Source: an uncultured Sphingomonas sp. (GTDB lineage: Bacteria; Pseudomonadota; Alphaproteobacteria; Sphingomonadales; Sphingomonadaceae). From it: 18,485 bases of DNA. The stretch spans positions 1 through 18,485 of the forward strand of contig CADCWB010000170.1 of assembly GCA_902806295.1 (NCBI GenBank), written 5' to 3'. A program made the translations under genes and the position numbers. This document shows, in pieces, positions 13,455 to 18,485 of the stretch. Position 1 is the stretch's first letter. The number at the start of each line of letters is the position of its first letter. The notes under the pieces were generated by a model that saw only the letters and a list, made by a program, of their open reading frames with translations, was not told the origin of the DNA and did not search any database.

Positions 13455-14777
13455 ATGATCCCCCGCTATTCCCGTTCCGCCATGGCCGCCATCTGGTAGC
13501 CTGAGAACCGCTTTCGCATCTGGTTCGACATCGAGGTCTACGCCGCCGAGGCGATGGGCGAGATCGGGATGATCCCGGCCGACGAAGCCCGCAAGATCGT
13601 CGAGGCGCACGCCCGTGGTATCATCAACCCGGTCGACGTGCCCGCCATCGACGCGATCGAGGCCGTCACCAAGCATGACGTGATCGCCTTCCTGACCTGG
13701 ATCGGCGAACGCCTGGGGCCGGAGAAGCGCTACCTTCATCAGGGCATGACCAGCTCGGACGTGCTCGACACCGCGCTCAGCGTGCAGCTGACCCAAGCCG
13801 CCGACATACTCCTCGCCGACCTCGACCAATTGCTCGCGGTGCTGGAACGGCGCGCGTTCGAGCATAAGCTCACCCCGACGATCGGGCGCAGCCACGGCAT
13901 CCATGCCGAGCCGGTGACCTTCGGCCTCAAGCTGGCGCAGGCCCATGCCGAGTTCGCCCGCAACCGCGACCGGGTGGCCCGGGCGCGCGAGGAGATCGCC
14001 ACCTGCGCCATTTCCGGCGCGGTCGGCACCTTCGCCAACATCGACCCGCGGGTCGAGGAGCATGTCGCGGAGAAACTGGGCCTTCGTCCCGAGCCCGCCT
14101 CCACGCAGGTCATCCCGCGCGACCGCCACGCCATGTTCTTCGCGACGCTAGGAGTGATCGCCTCGTCGATTGAGCGACTGGCCACCGAAATCCGTCACCT
14201 CCAACGGACCGAAGTGCTGGAAGCAGAGGAGTATTTCGCGCCCGGGCAGAAGGGCAGCTCGGCCATGCCGCACAAGCGCAACCCAGTACTGACCGAGAAC
14301 CTAACCGGCCTGGCTCGGGTGGTCCGTTCGGCGGTCACCCCGGCGCTGGAGAATGTCGCCCTGTGGCATGAGCGGGACATCAGCCATTCCTCGGTCGAGC
14401 GCTACATCGGCCCCGACGCGACCATCACGCTCGACTTCGCCTTGGCGCGGCTGACGGGGGTCATCGACAAGCTGCTGGTCTATCCGGAGCGCATGCAGCG
14501 CAACATGGACCGTATGGGCGGCCTCATCCATTCGCAGCGAGTTCTCCTGGCGCTGACCCAGGCCGGCCTCAGCCGCGAGGACTCCTATGCACTGGTGCAG
14601 CGCAACGCGATGAAAGTCTGGCAGTCGGACGGCGCACTCTCGCTATTGGACCTGCTCAAGGCCGACCCTGAGGTCACCGCCGCCATCCCGGCCGAGCAGC
14701 TCGAGCAGAGCTTCGACCTCGGCTATCACCTCAGGCAGATCGATACGATCTTCACCCGGGTGTTCGGGCGCGCTTAA
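13455..14777 (+). CDS. purB: Adenylosuccinate lyase with an in-frame amber codon at position 15
   Basis: The expected N-terminus MIPRYSRSAMAAIW starts at ATG 13455. It is followed by TAG (13497-13499), then PENRFRIWFDIEVYAAEAM and the rest of a full-length protein (440 codons with the TAG). Family members normally have Ser there (IWSPE), one base away (TCG to TAG). All catalytic parts are intact: TSSDVLDTALSVQL, GRSHGIHAEP and the signature loop GSSAMPHKRNP. The enzyme acts twice in purine synthesis, on SAICAR and on adenylosuccinate, each time releasing fumarate. If the TAG is real, translation could restart at ATG 13554 (GAGG just upstream) or at ATG 13569, giving a protein short of about 33-38 residues. 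A base-call error, amber suppression or a second purB elsewhere are the alternatives. No strong ribosome-binding site precedes 13455. Confidence 0.9.
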
Positions 14778-15349
14778 CGCCTGCGCTGATCGTCCGAAGC
14801 AAGTTCGAGCCGACGCTCGGCGAATGACAAGGCGAACTCGGTCGCCACTCCGTAGAGCGTATGCGCCAGCAACCCACGAGCATGGGCCTGCCAAGGATAG
14901 GCGTTCGGCTTGGCTCCAAGGCCCGTCACCGTGTTGAATACTTCGTCCTGAGCAACGAACAGACCCAACCCGAACATCGCGCCCCGTGCCACGCCGTTCC
15001 CGGGGAGCTTGTCGCGCAGCAAGGCGTAGCCGATGGCGGGTGCAATCCCGATGCCATAATGGGTGACCTGGCTGGTGGCTTCATGCACCGCAGGTGACAA
15101 CTTGGTCCCCGCAGCATCCTCAATCTTCGAGATCAGGGCTTGCGCCGGCGGCTCGCCACCTGGCCGAACGGCAGTCGTCTGCGCCCGGGCGCCAGCGTCT
15201 TCGTGCCGCCAAATGAACCAGTCCAGCCGGTCCAGCGCCCACACGCCGAAGGCTCCCGCAGCGGCACCAAGTGCCACCTTGGTGAGCGTGCCACCACTCC
15301 CACCCGAGGCATTGCGCTGAACTCTGTCTCTTGCTGCCTGGCTGGGCAT
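14774..15349 (-). CDS. DUF1440/YagU-like inner-membrane protein
   Basis: 191 residues from ATG 15349, which has AAGGA seven bases upstream. That decides the start against the longer frame beginning at 15400. There is one hydrophobic segment near the N-terminus (LTKVALGAAAGAFGVWALDR). After a Gly/Pro-rich link come HYGIGIAPAIGYALLRDKLP, ARGAMFGLGLFVAQDEVFN and HARGLLAHTLYGVATEFALS, a helix pattern I associate with DUF1440/YagU proteins. E. coli YagU has been connected to acid resistance; no function can be assigned here. Its stop shares the palindrome TTAA with the purB stop (convergent genes). Family assignment is moderate. Confidence 0.6.
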   Translation of the reverse strand: MPSQAARDRVQRNASGGSGGTLTKVALGAAAGAFGVWALDRLDWFIWRHEDAGARAQTTAVRPGGEPPAQALISKIEDAAGTKLSPAVHEATSQVTHYGIGIAPAIGYALLRDKLPGNGVARGAMFGLGLFVAQDEVFNTVTGLGAKPNAYPWQAHARGLLAHTLYGVATEFALSFAERRLELASDDQRRR

Positions 15350-15413
15350 AATCCGGTCCTTCGCCGCCGAAAGCGGACCAGCACTCAACGTCGACTGCAA
15401 TGGGCCGTTCCGT
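15350..15413. repeat. Short gap with a possible decayed GTCCGCTTT-type repeat
   Basis: On the minus strand the gap contains CCCATTGCAGTCGACGTT and GGTCCGCTTTCGGCG. These resemble the GTCCGCTTT repeats near radC and purB. GGTCC/GGACC arms around TTCG/CGAA form an imperfect hairpin at about 15355-15379. The similarity is short and this is a tentative call. Confidence 0.3.
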
Positions 15414-16325
15414 TTAACGCCGCGGTACAGCCTTCAGATCATCGTAGATCCCGCCGACGAAGTTGTCCGGCTTGATGAACCCGTCGCTGGCAATCGTACT
15501 CGCATAAACCGCGGTGGGCTTCGACGCGATCACCTGCGCCCGGCTGCGGCCGGCCCGGATGCCCGCGGCGACCTTGCCGCGAACGTCCACCAGCATATCG
15601 TGATAAGCTTGGAGCTCAGCCCGGGTCGCCACCGGTCCGTGGCCGGGGATAGCCCTCCCGCCCGGCTTCACCAGCGCCAGTCCGCGCTTGGCGGCAGCGA
15701 TCATCCCATCGATGGATCCGCCGCTGTCCCGATCGATGAACGGGTATGTCTCCTTGTGGAAGAAGGTGTCGCCCATGTGGAGCACGTTCGCTCCCGTCCA
15801 GTAGATGAGCGAGTCGCCATCGGTATGCGCGCGGGGCACGTGCACCACCTGAAGCGTGTCGCCGTTGAGGTGGAAGCTGATCTCACGAGTGAAGGTGATG
15901 ACTGGCAGACCCGCCTTGCCGAGCGCCTTCGCGGTATAGCCGTAGCGCTTGCTGACGGTGTCGACCGCCAAGCGCTTGCGAACATTGTCCTGAGCGACAA
16001 TCACGGTGCCCGCACTGCCCAGCGCCTCGTTCCCACCCGTATGATCGCCATGCCAATGGGTGTTGATCAAAAAGCTGACCGGGTCAGGATCAATCCCCTT
16101 CACGGCCGCGATGATCTTGGGCACCAGTGGCGCGAACTGGTCGTCGATCAGGACATTGCCGTCCGGACCGTAGCTGACCCCGATGTTGCCGCCGGCGCCG
16201 AACAGGACTGCCACTCCCGGAGCAACCTGCTCGACCTTGATCTCGACCTTGGAATAGTCCTGCTGCTGCGACGCGGCGGGAGCGGCAAGCAAGACCGCGG
16301 TAACGGCCAGCAACGATGCACGCAT
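15414..16325 (-). CDS. Secreted metallo-beta-lactamase-fold hydrolase
   Basis: 303 residues from ATG 16325 with GGGGAGAGAG upstream. A signal peptide covers MRASLLAVTAVLLAAPAAS, cut before QQQ, so the enzyme is periplasmic. The metal-binding set is complete: H90, H92, D94 and H95 in THWHGDHTGG; H167 in PRAHTDGDS; D186 in HMGD; and H229 in IPGHGP. The subgroup (GVSYGPDGNVLIDDQFAPL) is common in proteobacteria as a general MBL-fold hydrolase. The HxHxDH set with a distal HGP motif fits a binuclear zinc enzyme. The substrate is unknown; the fold alone does not imply beta-lactam resistance. It lies 60 bp downstream of dnaJ on the same strand and may be read through from it. Confidence 0.85.
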   Translation of the reverse strand: MRASLLAVTAVLLAAPAASQQQDYSKVEIKVEQVAPGVAVLFGAGGNIGVSYGPDGNVLIDDQFAPLVPKIIAAVKGIDPDPVSFLINTHWHGDHTGGNEALGSAGTVIVAQDNVRKRLAVDTVSKRYGYTAKALGKAGLPVITFTREISFHLNGDTLQVVHVPRAHTDGDSLIYWTGANVLHMGDTFFHKETYPFIDRDSGGSIDGMIAAAKRGLALVKPGGRAIPGHGPVATRAELQAYHDMLVDVRGKVAAGIRAGRSRAQVIASKPTAVYASTIASDGFIKPDNFVGGIYDDLKAVPRR

Positions 16326-16385
16326 GGTCTCTCTCCCCCTATGTTGGGGCGAACTTAGCGCCCGATCATGCCTAAGCAAGCTGGC

Positions 16386-17501
16386 CTAGTGGCCAAGCGC
16401 TTCCTTGATCCGGGAGAAGAAGCTCTTACTGGCCGGGCATTCCTCGCCCGTCTCCGTGTCGCGAAACTCGCCCAGTAATTCCTTCTGCTTGGCCGACAGC
16501 CGGGTCGGCGTCTCGACCAGCACGCGCGTCACCAGGTCGCCCCGGCCGCGGCCGTTGAGCACGCTCATGCCGGCGCCGCGCTGGCGCAGCATCTCGCCGG
16601 ACTGGATGCCCGCCGGGATCTTGATGTCGATCGGCTGGCCGTCGATCCCGCACAGCGTGATCTGCCCACCCAGCGCCGCGGTGGTGAAGCTGACCGGGCA
16701 CTCGGCCACCAGCGTCGTACCCTCGCGTTGAAAGATGGGGTGCCGCTTTAAGTGTACGAACAGATAAAGATCACCCCCTGGCGCTCCGCGAACGCCCGCC
16801 TCGCCTTCGCTTGCGACGCGGATGCGCGTACCCTCGTCGACGCCGGCCGGAACCTGGATGTTGAGCGAACGGCGCTTGAGCAGCCGGCCCTCTCCCTCGC
16901 AGGTCGGACACGGGTCGGCGATGGTGACGCCATGACCGTAGCAGGCCGGGCAACCGCGCTCGACCACGAAGAAGCCCTGCTGCGCTCGGACCTTGCCCGC
17001 TCCGCCGCAAGTCGAGCAGGTCTGCGGCTGGCTTGTTCCGCGTGAACCGTCGCCGCCGCACGGCTCGCAGGGTTGCAGCGTCTCGATCTCGATCGTCGCT
17101 GCCTTGCCAGCAAAGGCTTCCTCCAGCGTCAGCTCCAGATCATAGCGGAGGTCGGCCCCCCGCGCGGCATTCTGCCGCTGCCCACGCGGGTCCATGAAAT
17201 CGCCGAAAATCGACGAGAAGATGTCGGAAAAGCCATCGAAGTTGTTTCCCGCACCACCGCCGAAACCGCCCCCGTTTTGGAAAGCAGCCTTCCCGAAGCG
17301 GTCGTAAGCGGCCCGCTTGCTCGGGTCCTTCAGGCAGTCGTAGGCTTCGTTGATCGCCTTGAACTTGGCTTCACGGTCCGTGCAGCCGCCATGCCGATCG
17401 GGATGGCAGTCCATCGCCATCTTGCGATAGGCGGCCTTGATCGTCCGCTCGTCCGCCGTCCGCTCAACGCCGAGCAGCTCGTAGAAATCTGTTTCAACCA
17501 T
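16386..17501 (-). CDS. dnaJ: Chaperone protein DnaJ
   Basis: 371 residues, full-length type I Hsp40. The J domain (1-70) carries the HPD motif at 33-35 (CHPDRHGG), which stimulates DnaK ATPase. It is followed by a Gly/Phe linker (FGGGAGNNFDGF) and the zinc region with four CxxCxGxG repeats at C145, C162, C184 and C198 (CEPCGGDG, CSTCGGAG, CPACYGHG, CPTCEGEG). Two beta-sandwich substrate-binding domains then run to the C-terminus. It delivers unfolded clients to DnaK. The ATG at 17501 has AAGG eight bases upstream. It lies downstream of dnaK on the same strand, but a 100-bp inverted-repeat element separates them and may affect read-through. Confidence 0.96.
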   Translation of the reverse strand: MVETDFYELLGVERTADERTIKAAYRKMAMDCHPDRHGGCTDREAKFKAINEAYDCLKDPSKRAAYDRFGKAAFQNGGGFGGGAGNNFDGFSDIFSSIFGDFMDPRGQRQNAARGADLRYDLELTLEEAFAGKAATIEIETLQPCEPCGGDGSRGTSQPQTCSTCGGAGKVRAQQGFFVVERGCPACYGHGVTIADPCPTCEGEGRLLKRRSLNIQVPAGVDEGTRIRVASEGEAGVRGAPGGDLYLFVHLKRHPIFQREGTTLVAECPVSFTTAALGGQITLCGIDGQPIDIKIPAGIQSGEMLRQRGAGMSVLNGRGRGDLVTRVLVETPTRLSAKQKELLGEFRDTETGEECPASKSFFSRIKEALGH

Positions 17502-17515
17502 GGTCCGGACCTTGC

Positions 17516-17615
17516 CCCGTCACCCCAGCGAAGGCTGGGGTCCAGACAAGCTCATCCCTCCAGCTTAGCCGGGCGGTGAGCGAGCTTGGATGCCAGCCTG
17601 CGCTGACATGACGGG
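17516..17615. repeat. 100-bp element with 29-bp inverted hairpin ends between dnaK and dnaJ
   Basis: The left end (17516-17544) is CCCGTCA, then stem CCCCAGC, loop GAAG, stem GCTGGGG, then TCCA. The right end (17587-17615) in reverse complement is CCCGTCA, TGTCAGC, GCAG, GCTGGCA, TCCA. The stems differ but still pair (C-G to T-A, C-G to G-C, one wobble), so the fold is conserved. The core (17545-17586) carries no gene. This looks like an abundant alphaproteobacterial intergenic palindrome (REP/BIME-like). It could slow or partly terminate transcription between dnaK and dnaJ. Confidence 0.82.
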
Positions 17616-17623
17616 TCACAAGT

Positions 17624-18485
<862 letters not shown>

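Noticed and set aside
13455..14777. Full TAG recoding as the explanation for purB
   Set aside because: TAG appears to be used as a normal terminator by the HPF-like gene, ivd and dnaJ in this window, so full reassignment is unlikely; only suppression remains open.

Overview
The window reads as chromosomal DNA of a GC-rich alphaproteobacterium, most likely a sphingomonad. This rests on the split F0 operon order atpI-atpB-atpE-atpF'-atpF, the dnaK-dnaJ pair, the ydbH-ynbE-ydbL cluster, and several palindromic repeat types of a kind I associate with sphingomonads. Taxonomy is inferred from gene content and style, not from a search. There are no rRNA or tRNA genes and no CRISPR array.

Layout. 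(1) 1-5355 is a leucine/isovalerate catabolism block. On the minus strand it holds isovaleryl-CoA dehydrogenase (2898-4055), the beta subunit of 3-methylcrotonyl-CoA carboxylase (895-2496) and the start of its biotin-carrying alpha subunit (1-398, cut by the window edge). A thiolase (4162-5355) is divergent. Two foreign-looking genes interrupt the block. One is a small HPF/RaiA-like ribosome-binding protein on the opposite strand (2587-2901). The other is a DUF559 (Vsr-like) nuclease gene (398-892) between mccB and mccA, bounded by inverted copies of a palindromic repeat. (2) 5352-5567 is the remnant of a GNAT acetyltransferase. (3) 5611-8066 (minus) is the ATP synthase membrane-sector operon. 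(4) 8231-12082 (minus) is ydbH-ynbE-ydbL, an envelope lipid-transport module. (5) 12188-14777 (plus) has radC, broken by a 4-bp tandem duplication; a 0.5-kb insert with a small membrane protein; and purB with an amber codon at position 15. (6) 14774-16325 (minus) has a DUF1440/YagU-like membrane protein and a secreted metallo-beta-lactamase-fold hydrolase. (7) 16386-18485 (minus) is dnaJ and the 3' part of dnaK, separated by a 100-bp inverted-repeat element.

Most of the window is ordinary core genome. The unusual content is the repeat elements and the lesions. The best candidate for something little described is the DUF559 element. Its two palindromic ends are themselves translated as the ends of the nuclease. 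One end also supplies the ribosome-binding site and the overlapping stop/start for mccA, so the element sits in the operon without obviously breaking it. The amber codon in purB, normally needed for purine synthesis, and the duplication frameshift in radC deserve a check against raw reads before any biology is drawn from them.
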